Assembly: GCA_028829895.1 (NCBI GenBank)
Contig: CM054179.1
Location: forward strand, 98,885,375 to 98,949,374
Source of the DNA: Sinotaia quadrata
Taxonomy: Eukaryota; Mollusca; Gastropoda; Architaenioglossa; Viviparidae
Direction of reading: 5' to 3'
DNA: 64,000 nt
A model generated the notes under the pieces. That model had not been told where the DNA came from. It worked only from the letters and a program-made list of their open reading frames with translations, and did no database searches. This document shows positions 22,661-35,400 of this stretch, piece after piece (within the stretch, counting starts at the first letter, position 1; every line of letters starts with the position of its first letter). The translations under genes and the position numbers were made by a program.

Positions 22661-22830
22661 TATTTCTTCCATACACTAGTCGCTAGTCACATATCTGGTC
22701 CAATATACAATAGTGATTCAAATTATTTCTTTCATACACTGGTCACTAGTCACATATCTGGTCCAGTAGAATACACAATAGTGATCAAATTATTTCTCAC
22801 AAACCAGTCACTTTCCACAAAAGTAGTATG
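22661..22830. repeat. Imperfect tandem repeat
   Basis: Two to three copies of a 75-80 bp unit with CAAATTATTTCTTCCATACA and CTAGTCACATATCTGGTCCA; later degenerate echoes run to about 23050. Confidence 0.75.
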
Positions 22831-23327
22831 ATTTTTAGAATAGAAAATATTGTAGAAAATTATTCCATGCTCATTACAGACACCAATTATTTTCCACTGA
22901 AGTAGTTTTGCATTTCATTTTGCATTTTGAAAATAGTGTATCAAATTATATCTTACATGTGAAATAAGCTTGTAATAACCCATTTACTGTCCACAAGTTA
23001 ATCTGAGGTTTTAGAATAGAAAATAGTGTATCAGATTATTTCTTAGATTTGAAATAAGCTTACTTGTTGCATACATAATAGTCTGGTTATAGAAGACAAG
23101 GTTGCATGAACCATTAAAAACAAAAATGTAACAATTACATCAAACAGAAAATACTTTGCCAAATTTTTTTTTTTTAAAATTAATGTGGTGTCCAATGATT
23201 TTTGTTAGGTTTTGTTTATTCATTGCTGTGAAACTCGTTGCAACTCAACCTTTGCACTTTTTTCTGTGATTTGAGGATATGTTACTATTAAAAACAAAAT
23301 GTTATGGCTGTGCATGAACTTGGCTCA

Positions 23328-23512
23328 ATGTACATTCTCCATATAATTCCTTCCAAGTACTCTTATTTCATTCACTCTACATTCTCCCATATAATTCCTT
23401 TCAAGTACTCTATTTTATTTACTCTACATTCTCCACATAATTCAAGTCTTCTATTTCATTCACTCTACATTCTCCACACAATTCCTTCAAGTATTCTATT
23501 TCATTTACTCTT
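23328..23512. repeat. Imperfect tandem repeat, 4 copies
   Basis: A unit of about 45-50 bp around TACATTCTCCCATATAATTC and CAAGTACTCTATTTCATTCA. Confidence 0.75.
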
Positions 23513-24268
23513 CCCTCGTCCACAGTCTTTCAATGTGCACACTGTGTTCAAGAATGGTTTCAGAGTGCAGATTTGGGCAAAAATAGTTTTTGCCAGTAAT
23601 ACAATACTTAAGAAAATTTACAATGTGAAGTTATTACATTATTATTAAATTTAAAAAAATACTATTTTGCTTGATCCAATTGAAGATTTAATACAAGATT
23701 GTATTATTATCATACACAATACACAATCATACCACATCTTTACTTACAAATATAACAAAACAATCAGTGGGTACTATCTAAATTCATTAATTCTTAAAGG
23801 GGGTAGGGATACAAAATGGTGAAAATAATGAAAAGCTCACAGACTTTGATCGACAGCAAACAAGTAAATATTACACCAGTCAAACTGTATTTTAAACATT
23901 TTCATTCAAACCTAACAAGACAAAACAAAGGTACAGGTAAATCTTCAACAAAGACCAAATAAAATAATAAGTGATTCATCTAATTCAATTATCACCCTCT
24001 GATAGCTTTTTAAAGATAACTCAGCACCAAATTTTAAGGATTGCCTTAATTTCCAATTAAAATTGTAATAGGATGCAAACAGATCTGTTTCAATCCACCC
24101 AGGTGATGTCCTTATTCTATATTACCCACACTGTCTGCAAATGACTGGCCTATTCAAAGCTAAAACAACCAGATATGTGGAGTCAGCACACACTTAATTA
24201 GCAGTGACATTATTCACACAAACTCTGCAAGGCTGTGCACATTTAAAAAAAAATATACATACAAACAC

Positions 24269-24299
<31 letters not shown>

Positions 24300-27200
24300 T
24301 GGACCGCATAAACATTGTAGAGATGTTATTATCCACCTGACATTTAAAATTAATGACAATTGATGTATCTTTCTTAAGTAGCAATAACAACAAAAATATG
24401 ATCAACTCAATCTCCAAAAAACAGTAACTGAACTTTCGTTACTGTAATCTACAAATATCATTTGCATATACAAGCATTTCTCTTTCATCTTCTGAATGTC
24501 TGAAACTAATTTTTTTAATTTAAAAAAAAATTAGAAAAAATCCTGCATATTGTAAGATTAACTGTTTTTTTTTATAAATGCAAGAATGTCCTCAATTATA
24601 AAGGCAAAACAAATAACAAGAAAAAATAAATAAAGTAACAGTTACTGATCATGAAATAAACAAAGCATACAGATTTGCTACACAACAAACCTACGGGTAC
24701 AAAACGTTCTACTAAGACCTACTATCACAATGAGTAACGTGCCTGTCAACATTCATGCCAACCACAAAATGGAATCTGGGGACAGTCATGATTTCTTCTA
24801 TTTATTAAATATATGTTAGGTGTGTGCATTAATAGTTTCGCTAGAATATGGCATATGTGCGAAGGTGATTTTACGATCCCACCCACCCCCCTGGCTGGCT
24901 TGATATCATTTATCATTATGACCAAAAGTGCTATTTACAAGTGTACTGTATATATGGGAAATTGCATGGGACCATCTCAACATCAGCTTGATACACAATA
25001 CTAAGGTAAGTTTGAGTGTAAAAGCCTTTTAACAAAGATACAAGAAGCATTTTGCAATACTGGGTCTTTTAAGTGCAGTCTCGGATTACAATGTACAACA
25101 TGTCTTATCAATGTGGATACATGCATGTTTTGTAAGTAATGTGTACCAATAAAATAAAAGAGGAAAAGATTTCAAATAAAGTTCTTTTTAAAATTTGCAT
25201 TGTTTTCTTGAAGTATGAATACATATATATATTTGATAACAAGTTATGTGCCTCAACTAAATAATCTTTTTTTTAAAAAAAATTTTAAACACAGATACAG
25301 AAATTAATTTACTTTTACAGAAGACAGAAGGAGAGTGTGTAACTTGTGCATATGCATTCACCACTATGGTTTATAACTTGTGTGTATCATGCACCACTAA
25401 CATAAAAATAATCTGCATGCAGCTCATTTTCATCACTACAGGGTGATCACTTTAACTGCAGCAACTTTATCTTAAAAGATAAAAATTTCTTAAATTTGCC
25501 TTAAGACAATTTTGGTTAAATACAATCATGAGCTGTGTGCTATATAAATCTGAATTCAATCAAAATCATAAGTGTACATATACTATAATTAATAAATTTT
25601 TTAATTGCTGTGCACTTGCATTGTGAGTAACCAAGACGATAAATATTTTTACAATTAAAGAGTCTGAATACAAAGTGCCATGTAACTACGGAATTTGCTG
25701 AATAATAACAGTTAAATAATAAAATAAGTTTAATTTTGTGATTTAATATGTTGATTTCAGACAATCTGAAATATTTTTTCTTAGGAGTGACACAATAATG
25801 ACATCATTTAAGCAGATAAAACTGAATGCACAGCTTAGCAATGACAAGACAAAACTGTGCATACTAATGCTGACAAAAGTCAGTTAGAAGAGAAAAGTAA
25901 AAATATGGGGGAAATTATTTTAATTATGCAGTACTAACAGTAAGCCTACACTCCCTTGATTTTTAAAATTTCCTCTAATAATGACTGATACATAATTCTA
26001 AACTGCAGTATGGTAATAACGGCCAATCTCTGTTCAAAACATATATATTTATGTGCAAGTTCAAAATGAGGATATAACTGCCAATCTGTATTCAAAACCT
26101 ATATACTTAAATCTGCAAATTTAAAATGGGGGGAGGGGAGAGAGTATGGCACACAAATTATTTTCTAACATGACAGGTCAGAAGTCAATTTGAATTTCTT
26201 TTACAAAAAAAATTAAACTAAAAATGTAAAATATTTCATGTGCAAAGAAGCAGTGACACTAAAGTATGTCTTGCATTTTGTCTGTTGGAAAATCTTTTTA
26301 TCAAAGTATTTATTTATTTTAATACTGCAAATGGTGTTACTGCCTATTCTCTGGAGACAATGAGTGAGTTAAGCTAGTAAAACTTTAACTTTCTAGTTAC
26401 CAACATTGCTTAAATTAGCCAATGGTTAGACAGTTTAGGGTAGTCAACTGCCTGATAACTGGAAAGTATTTTTCCAATTCTTCCCCTGCCTTTACTACTT
26501 TGTGCTCCTGGTCAGACTTGAATTCTTACAAGCTAAATTTAAGACAAACTATGCAATAAGTGAGAAATATAAAGCTGAACTAAAGTTTAGAATTTATATT
26601 AGAATGGCACCAACATATTTTAAAAAATCAATATGAGGGCATATTTCAAACCTCCAAGCACAACAAATATAGATGTAAAGGAATCCCTGTGTGCATATTA
26701 TACATCTCACTCCACATAGACTACAAATCTATACCCATCATTTGAGAATAAGTGGATAAAACACTGTGTTGCAAGACAGAAAATAAAATCATAAATCCTG
26801 TTACGGAGGGAATCTTCTTAAACACACATCATTTTCAATTCCAACATTTTCATTTAAACACGAAAGTTTTGTCTGCACAATTATACATCACCTATCCTAA
26901 AAAACTAACCATTTCCCCCCCCCAAAAAAAAAAATAAAATAAAATAACAAACATAGCTAGTCATATTAGCTTGTACATCTCAAAAACTGCAATATCACTT
27001 TTCAATGCTCACATACAAAGCTTGATAACTTGAAAACTAAAAGGATTATCCCCACAATCAAAATATGTAGCCTTCAAATTCAATGCGATAAGATGTTATC
27101 TTTCTTCATTTCAGCTTTGCATGATCTCCAATTCATTCACTAAAAGGGGTTTACCAGTATTAAAAATAGATTGTCTTCCCTCCCCACTTACCATGAAACA

Positions 27201-29370
27201 AATAATATCAAATTTCAGCAATCAACAGTTATTAAAAGACTGGTATAGGCACTTCTTAAATCACATTTCAAATCGAGTGTCAACAAGAGACTAAGACTGA
27301 ATGAGAAGCAATGCCAAAACCCACAACTATTATTTTTGTTTTTGATTAATCTTTTACAAAACACTTTATTCACATTAGCAGGAAACAACTCACAACCTAT
27401 AAAATAAGCTTTCTCGTGACTTGAATGGATTTTTGGTGTACACTTAAAATTCATTTCTTCCCAACAATGGGCAGGAAAAGAAAATCTAATAAATTTATAA
27501 AAGTTTAAATCTCATGTTTGTTAAATTATTATTTATAGCTAGTTTTGATAGTTACTTTGATTTAGTTTTAAACAAATCATTTACACAACACTTTCAAGAA
27601 ACTCTGCAAAAACATGTATTTGACAGGATTGAACTGTATTGTGTGTGGATATACTCATACATATTTTTAAGTGATAACTAAAAGCCTGAACATCTGTCAC
27701 AACTACAGAAAACTAAAGTTTTGAATATACTTCTCATACACTAAGAATCAATGCAAAATAACAAATGATGATAAATGCAGAAGGGTGGGGTGTAAACGAA
27801 TGCAAATGACAAACCATAACAGTAAATGAGATTTGTCAAGTTTGTGATTTATATGCATGACTTTCAAAGAGGAATCCTACCAGTCTGTAAAGAGAAGATG
27901 TATGAAAATGATAACATAATGGAATGCAAGCAATAGAGATGATTGGAAAGAATACAGTTTTTGCAAAGACTGGTGAAGTGGACAGATGAGCAGAAAGGGC
28001 TGGTCGTCACAACAGGCATTTTGTACTGTTAGCATACGTGTTTGAAGGTGTCAACCCAACTCAGTGCTGCTGGATTTCATCTGTTTTCTCTTTAACAATG
28101 CATCACAAGCTCTTCTGCATGATTTACAGTTCACTTTTTTTTTTTTAGAGTTTTGTGTCAATTTACTTTTCACAGATGTAATACAGAGATTTTTATGTTG
28201 TAGTTTGTTAACTGTCAATGAGAAACCACAACTTGAAAACATAAACATAGCACTGAATAATCATTCCACATGCTGAAATTGTCCGTGGCGAAGTCAATTT
28301 CTGTAAATTGTACCCAGTTGTAAACACCGGATAGTTATTTACATGTTTACAAACAAACCAAACAAACTTTTAAAAAAACTTGAAAAGATTAGGATCATAA
28401 AAACGTTCTTTAAAAAAATAATAAATGGCAACCATATAAAACGTTGCATGTTCTATGCACAAACTCTCCAATGTCACGAATTAAATGTGCAGCATTGCAG
28501 ACCTCCCGACATTGATGCACAACTAATAACACATTTGCTGTTAGCAATTTGTTTAAACAGAGTGCAATGAACACGCGAGATTGGAAAAGTGTACAGGGAG
28601 AACTGTGTTCTACCAATGCAATTTGCTATATATATGTGTCTGTCAGGTGGGTGGATTCTCTACACAACAAACTGTTAGCAATATAAAAAAAAACTTTTAT
28701 ATTTTTCCTTAGATAAGGGCAGTAGAAGAGAGACTTAAGATGCAGGTGTTTGTACTGCAGATGGGTGGATGAACAAGGCATACATATATATATAAAGCAA
28801 CCCTTTAATCAGTCCGGTTACAATCCTTAGTTTTCCAGGGGGGTGGGGAGGGGGAGGAAATCCTTTCACCATGTCCAAAATCTTGTAGAAATTGCATTAT
28901 GTCCATGTTTTAAGGTTCAAGGTCATCTGAATGTTCTGAAAACTGAAGCATAAGTTCATAGTCATCTTCACTATTCTAAATACTGTAACACAAGATAAAA
29001 ATAGTAGGATCTTTCTAATATTACTAAAAACAGAAATATTCCAAACGCTCTCACAACTGTTATATGGTGGGTAGGTGATGTTATATCCTTTACAATGCTG
29101 CTCAAGATGATTTTAAATGAAACGTGTGAGCACACACAAACATACACTCAGATGAATACTCTGGGCAATTGGATAAATGTGTCGTGAAGAGGATGACTCA
29201 GTTGCACAGCATCAACATCTCACAAATTATGATAAAATAAAAACTGAAGTTGAAATAGCTGGCAGTGAACATTAAATGAAGGTGTGAATTCCACGAAAGA
29301 GATTACACGTCACCAACGTGGTAAATACATTCCCAGCCAGTATGCTGCAAATGATCAGATCTATTCACTG

Positions 29371-29454
29371 CTGGGCTTGTGGTTATGCTGGGACATGTAT
29401 GAGATCTGCTTCTTGAGGCATCTTTTCTCAACCAATCTTATTGCCTGTAAAAGT
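29371..29454 (-). CDS. R3HDM2-like: R3HDM terminal exon, coding end uncertain
   Basis: The acceptor TACTTTTACAG is at 29455. From that site the incoming phase gives Gln then stop. Using the AAG eight bases further (exon from 29446) the frame continues LVEKRCLKKQISYMSQHNHK then PSSE and TAG at 29371-29373. The stretch has good coding character, so I list both. The 3' UTR continues below 29371. Confidence 0.5.
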
Positions 29455-32400
29455 AATATTCTTGTTATAACAAACATCTGATATTTTTAGTCTAACACAC
29501 ATACATGGTATTGTCTGAACTCAATAGTGCATTAGTATTATATGAGAAGAGTTATCTCTTTTTGAATGTGACTTATTTATCGTCCACACTACTAAATTTG
29601 TTGGACAACCATGTGCTCATCTATCATTAAGAATGGGCTATATACAGTTTTGGCAGAGATTATCTTGCATAATATATGCTCTCTGAGATTTGGCTGCCAA
29701 CTATTGTCAAAACTCAGGAGTGAAATAAGAAAAAAAATTAAAAGGTTAGAACAGTTTTAGATAAAACTTGTTTGATAATATAAGATTATTTGTATAATAC
29801 TTTTTTTTAAAAAAAAGATCACACATACACAGAGAACAATGTATTCAGGAAGTCAGGTCAACAGGGCAAAAAGAATAATGGAAATTTAATAAATGCAACT
29901 TTTCAGCATAATTACATGTCTCAGTTTAGCTGGTATTATTGCTGAAAAAATGCAGTTCAAAATCAAAAAAAAAAACAGAAATCGCATCCTCAAACACTAA
30001 AATGATATAAAAATACTATTATTTTTGGTAATTCAAAGAAAGGCTAAAGTCACCTTAAATGGCAGTTACAATTACCAAGTCTGATTGGTTGAATTCTGGA
30101 AAAAATTATCTGCTGTCAAAAGTGTATTGTCATTAAATGTCAACTCAATCAGTCAATATTTTTTTCCAAATGCATTCTTCATTTTTGCCCATTTTGGATC
30201 TAGTCTTCCAAACTGTCCAGTTTTGTACTTTACACCTTTTTCATGCATTGTCTTTTAGTTCCATTCAACCATTGTGACATTCTTTCTTGAATAACTCATT
30301 TGCCTAATTACTGAGGTCTACACTTTGTAACTGTTAAACTGATAATCTACAATCAAAATGTGTTGCCTGACAGGAGTCATCTTCAGCATAGAGTTCTGGT
30401 TCTGTTTATGTAATGTTACTTCAAAACCAGCAACTATCATACCACAGTATGTCTGCACAAACATACCGAGCACTTACGACTTTGATATAAAAAATTTGAA
30501 TCAAAAAGTATGCTACTCCAAGTGAACATCTGCATATATTATACATTTTACTATGGGATACATCCCTTCTCTCAGTGCCACACACAGACACATGGTTTGG
30601 TTTATATTGTTTATATTATTAGCTTGTTTCAAATTATTATAAACAAAAACCAATGGTTGGTCTTCTGTATTTTTTTGCTGTACTTTGTTTATATTATTAG
30701 CTTGTTTCAATTATTATAAACAAAAACCAATGATTGGTCTTCTGTATTTTTTGCAGTACTTTGTTTAATCGGAAGAGAAAAATAAGAAAATTTCTCCGTT
30801 TTAATTTAAATTTTGGAATGCCTAAAAGATTAAAAACAAAACACAAGATATGATTACTCATGATTCCCAGATAAGCAGAAAATTTATGAAAGATATATCA
30901 ATTTCACCATGGGCAATTCATTTTGATGAATGAATTCAAGTTTTTCACGGGACTGAATGGTAATATTTTTTCACTTACCGATTGGTGATAGTCTGTACTG
31001 TACTTAAATCTGAAGCAATGACAGTTGACACTGATGAAGACGCAGATGTTTGGATGTCAATACTACCACTGTTGCGGGTCAATCGCTTAGATGCACGTGC
31101 TTGGCGTTGTGTACTAGCTCTAAAAGCAAGCAAGGTGTAAATGATAGTTCTTGGTGTTGTGTATTCTATGTATGTGTGTCTTTGTATGTCTGTATATGTG
31201 GCTGCATTTGTGGGTAATTTATACTGTGCATGGCATTTCAGACTTTTTACATTTTGCTGAGATATAGTACAAAAAAACCACAACAACAGAGTTTTGATTT
31301 TATTCCATATTCACAATTTATGGTTTCTTCTACTTAATAACATTACAGTTCTGTTCACTAATAATAACTTTAATAAATTAATTATTTTTCACTTTTTTCC
31401 ACCAGAATTCCTAATTATAATATTTTTAACTGCACACCCATCTGTTCAGTATGAAGAATGAGTCCAATGGTACTTTCACAACTTTTGTGCTAAGTTTTTG
31501 TCAAATTACAGCTGTTTATTTAAATTGTGTTAAATTGGCCTAGCATTTAGTTATTTGACAACAAAGTTAGATCGTGAGATATTTTTTTAAAAATTAAAAT
31601 TAAAAGCAAAGATGCTGCAGGAGTTACAAAAATTCTTTCATCAAATAAAATCATACAACAAATGAAAGAGATGAAGGAGTACGTCTGTTTACATTTTATA
31701 GTTGAACACATTCACTGTTAGCTCAATTTTTCACTTTCTGAAAGTGTCCTGAAATGTCATGCACACACAGGTGTTTTATGCTAGCTCTAAAAGCAGGTAA
31801 AAAGTAATGTATATATATATTTTAATCTAGAACAAGCCAAAACCATTATTAAGAACCAAAGAACAAAATTTACGCCAACATGATTCTTCAAAAAATGTTT
31901 CATCATCTATTAGTACAGTGGGGCCTTTCTGCTAACTACAGACAGTAAGCAAATAAGACAGGCAAGAGGTGGGAGAAATGACATCACTCTTTTCACCCCA
32001 GTCTCTCTTCCATTCTCTCTCTATAACTGGACGAAAAAAATAAATGACCACATATTTTTTATCCCATTTTTTTAAAGTAGTCAAAAAAATTGTACCAATT
32101 TTTAATATTTATTTTAATATTAACAAGCATTAACTATTCATTGCCACAAATGCAATATTTACATCAATCAAAATTAATAAAAGCGAGGATGATAAATGGT
32201 GGCTATTTTCAAGGAGAGATAACTCTTCTAAACTTACTATCACTTTGTTCATTTCTCTTTAACATCCTACCATTCAGATTTTGAGCAAATTGCAAATAAG
32301 ACCCTGAAGTCTTTGGAATATTTTCTTTTTGAAGAATTTTTGCAGGGATTAATTAATAAAGGCCATGGCTTGTGATTTTCTACAACTAAAAAAAAAAATT

Positions 32401-35400
32401 AAGCCTAATCATCAAATGCTAAAATTTTTTTTTTTAATTTATGCCACTGGCATTTGATTTAATGAGTCTGGTGGTATACAACAATCCCCACTACCCCTAT
32501 ATCGTATTACATACTTTATCTTATGTGGTTGTTGCAACTATTTACAAATCAGCTCATATTATATACATATATACTTTTTTTAATTATAAAAGTATTGTTT
32601 ACTATAAAAATATTGTAATATTTACTTCTTGTTCTATAAAATCCTGTTCTATAAAAGTGAGTTTATTTGTTTTTGCCAGTATTGTTTATATATTGCAATA
32701 ATTCTTTCCACAATTTAAAATCATAAAACTGAATTTTTTTTTTGTCAGTAGTGTTTAAATAATTATATATATATAATATATATATATTGCTTTCCTCAGA
32801 ACTTTAAATCAAAAAAAAGTAAATGTATCTGTTTTTACTCGTATTGTTTATTATACATTGCAAATGTATAATAAGTAAAAGTTCCTAAGAACTTTAAATT
32901 CTGGATATACAATCTGTATTTATCTCTGCTGCCAGTCTTTAATGACTGTGGACAAAAGCTGTCATTAAATATATGACAAATTATTATTTCATATTTCACA
33001 TACAATGATACATTCATTTCAATTCCAAGACACAAAGCCAAATATAAATTTCTGTTCTCTATTTCTAGTTAATAAGAAACACCTATCTAAAGTGACACAT
33101 CAGTTTACAGAAACTCAAATCACCAAGAATGATAATTATGTTTTTAAAAAATCAACAAAGTTTTTAATCACCTTGGTTTTACAGGCTGTCCTGGTGTGAA
33201 TGAAACATGAAATGGTGGAAACTGTGGCCTCAGTCCAGTTGTACCTACCATTCGTAGTTCTCCTGAATTTTAAAAAAAGAAAAAATTTGGTCTAGACAAA
33301 TATATAATGTCACTGACTGAATGGGATTTCAAGTCACAGGCCGAACCATTTTGAAAAATACTTCTGGGTGGATCAGTAATATTAAACAATTCAATTTTTT
33401 AGTTTTTTTTTTTTATAACTTCCACTCAGACACACACACACACACACACAAGCTGTGAATCAAATTATATGGAAATTATAAGCAGAGTCTATCTTAAAAG
33501 ATGATTAAAAGAATTTATAAAAGTAATTAAAACAACACAGTGATATGGTGTGGAATCAGCCAAATATTTGTGATAGGTGGAATGTACGATTCAAAATTAA
33601 TCAGAAAATATCTATGGGGGGTTTCAAATTTTGAAACACTGGTCTTTCAGAGTGGATTTAATTCAATATAAATAGGATAATATTGAGAAAAGACCCCATT
33701 CCAGAAGATTAAGTTTAAGCTAGGTATATCCAATGCTTTTAGAGCATCAACTAATGATCAAGTGAGCCCTCTTGGGGGGGAGGGGGGAAGATTTGGAATT
33801 ACCCATAGCATGCTAAATGTTGATTTTTGAAAAAAATCCTGCAAAACAAAGAGACATCTAAAAAGTAAATACATCTAGATGCATTAACAAGTGTGGATAA
33901 GATATGAGCATGGACTCTGCAAAGATAATCTATAATAATAGTAATATGGTACTTCTTCAGTGATATTGTGAGAATAGCTGTACATGTACTAAGGAAAAGT
34001 CTATGCATATATGGTGTGTATTAGTTTGACACATCATGATTTACATATGAAATGTATGAGGGAATACTTTCAATCAATTTCATAAATAACAATTGTGCTT
34101 TAAGGTGCAAGAGCAAATCTTTAAACAGATATATTAAAGTCAATATATCCCATAGTCAATTTCTTTTTTAAAATCAGTATCATTTGATTTGTTAATTACT
34201 ATGATTTCAAAACACTTAATTATTTCACAGTAGGTAGTCCCACTCATTTTTTTCTACTTGATATTTTACAAATGTTTTATGCTCAAAATGTGTGTTCTGA
34301 TGAAATAAGGTTGTACAGAAAAAATTATGATGATAGCTATAATACTTTTTGAGATATTGTCAATTTAGTGTCGTAATTTGTGATCAACATTTTTTAGACG
34401 TAATGAATGTGCAGTTTGTCAAGTTCAGTACAAGTAAAATATAAACCATACTGATCAACAGTCCAACATTTTAAATTAATATAATCACAGACAACAAGAA
34501 AAAACAGACATAATGCAGAATCGAAATTTAAGTTTCTTATAAATTACGACGGAAAACGTGCTTTTGTTTCATAAAATTGCTTACAAAACGCAACAAACTG
34601 GAATATTCATGGCATCATAGCATAATCAACTGATGAACAAAGTATATCCAGAATGCATATTATTAAATCATTTGCTATGTAGTTAATGCCTATTTTTTTC
34701 CAAAAGCATAGCAATAACAGTGAAGAAATGATTTGATGCTGAAAATGGCCATTTCAACTAATTATAACCAAAAAAGAGCAGTAACCAAGTGTTATAGGGA
34801 AAACGTAAAAAAGCAAATTGTCATATCTCTAAAACTATACAACATACAGAGCTGGTTCACATATCAAAATGATCAGTAAGTTGTGCTCTATCTAAATATA
34901 TAAGTTAAGTTATGTTTAATCATTTATTTAATTTACATTTTTAGTATTATTATAAAATTCCTATTTACGAAGAAAATGAAAATGGATAAATTGTCATATC
35001 TCTGAAACTATACATAACACAGTTATGGTTCACCTATTAAAATGACCAGCAAGATGTTATACATGTAACTAAACAAAAGATTTGTTTAGCATTTTATTTG
35101 TTTTAATATTTTATAATACAAAATTTAATATTTAAAATCTTAAAAACCGTATTAAAACTGCTTGATTGGTATAAAAGCACTCTATATCTCTATATGTATC
35201 AAAGATACATAAAGATGTTGAACCCATGCCATTGCTAATTATATCACTACACACACACACACACTAAAAATCCAAATCATATTGTTTTATTCTGAAGGTT
35301 TGACAAGGTCTTAAATCACTTAAACTTGTGAAAGTGTGCATGAAAAATTTATTCTTAAATTAAAACAGTGCTCTGCACACATGTACATTATTTAAAGAAA

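Larger units (their letters stand above)
21641..29370. other. Convergent spacer and probable R3HDM 3' UTR
   Basis: No coding exon was recognised on either strand. Features: a compact hairpin at 22047-22085, repeats at 22661-22830 and 23328-23512, and a (CA)n tract at 24264-24299. The rest is AT-rich. Part is probably the 3' UTR of the minus-strand R3HDM gene, but TTTATT (minus AATAAA) is too frequent here to pick the end. Confidence 0.45.
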
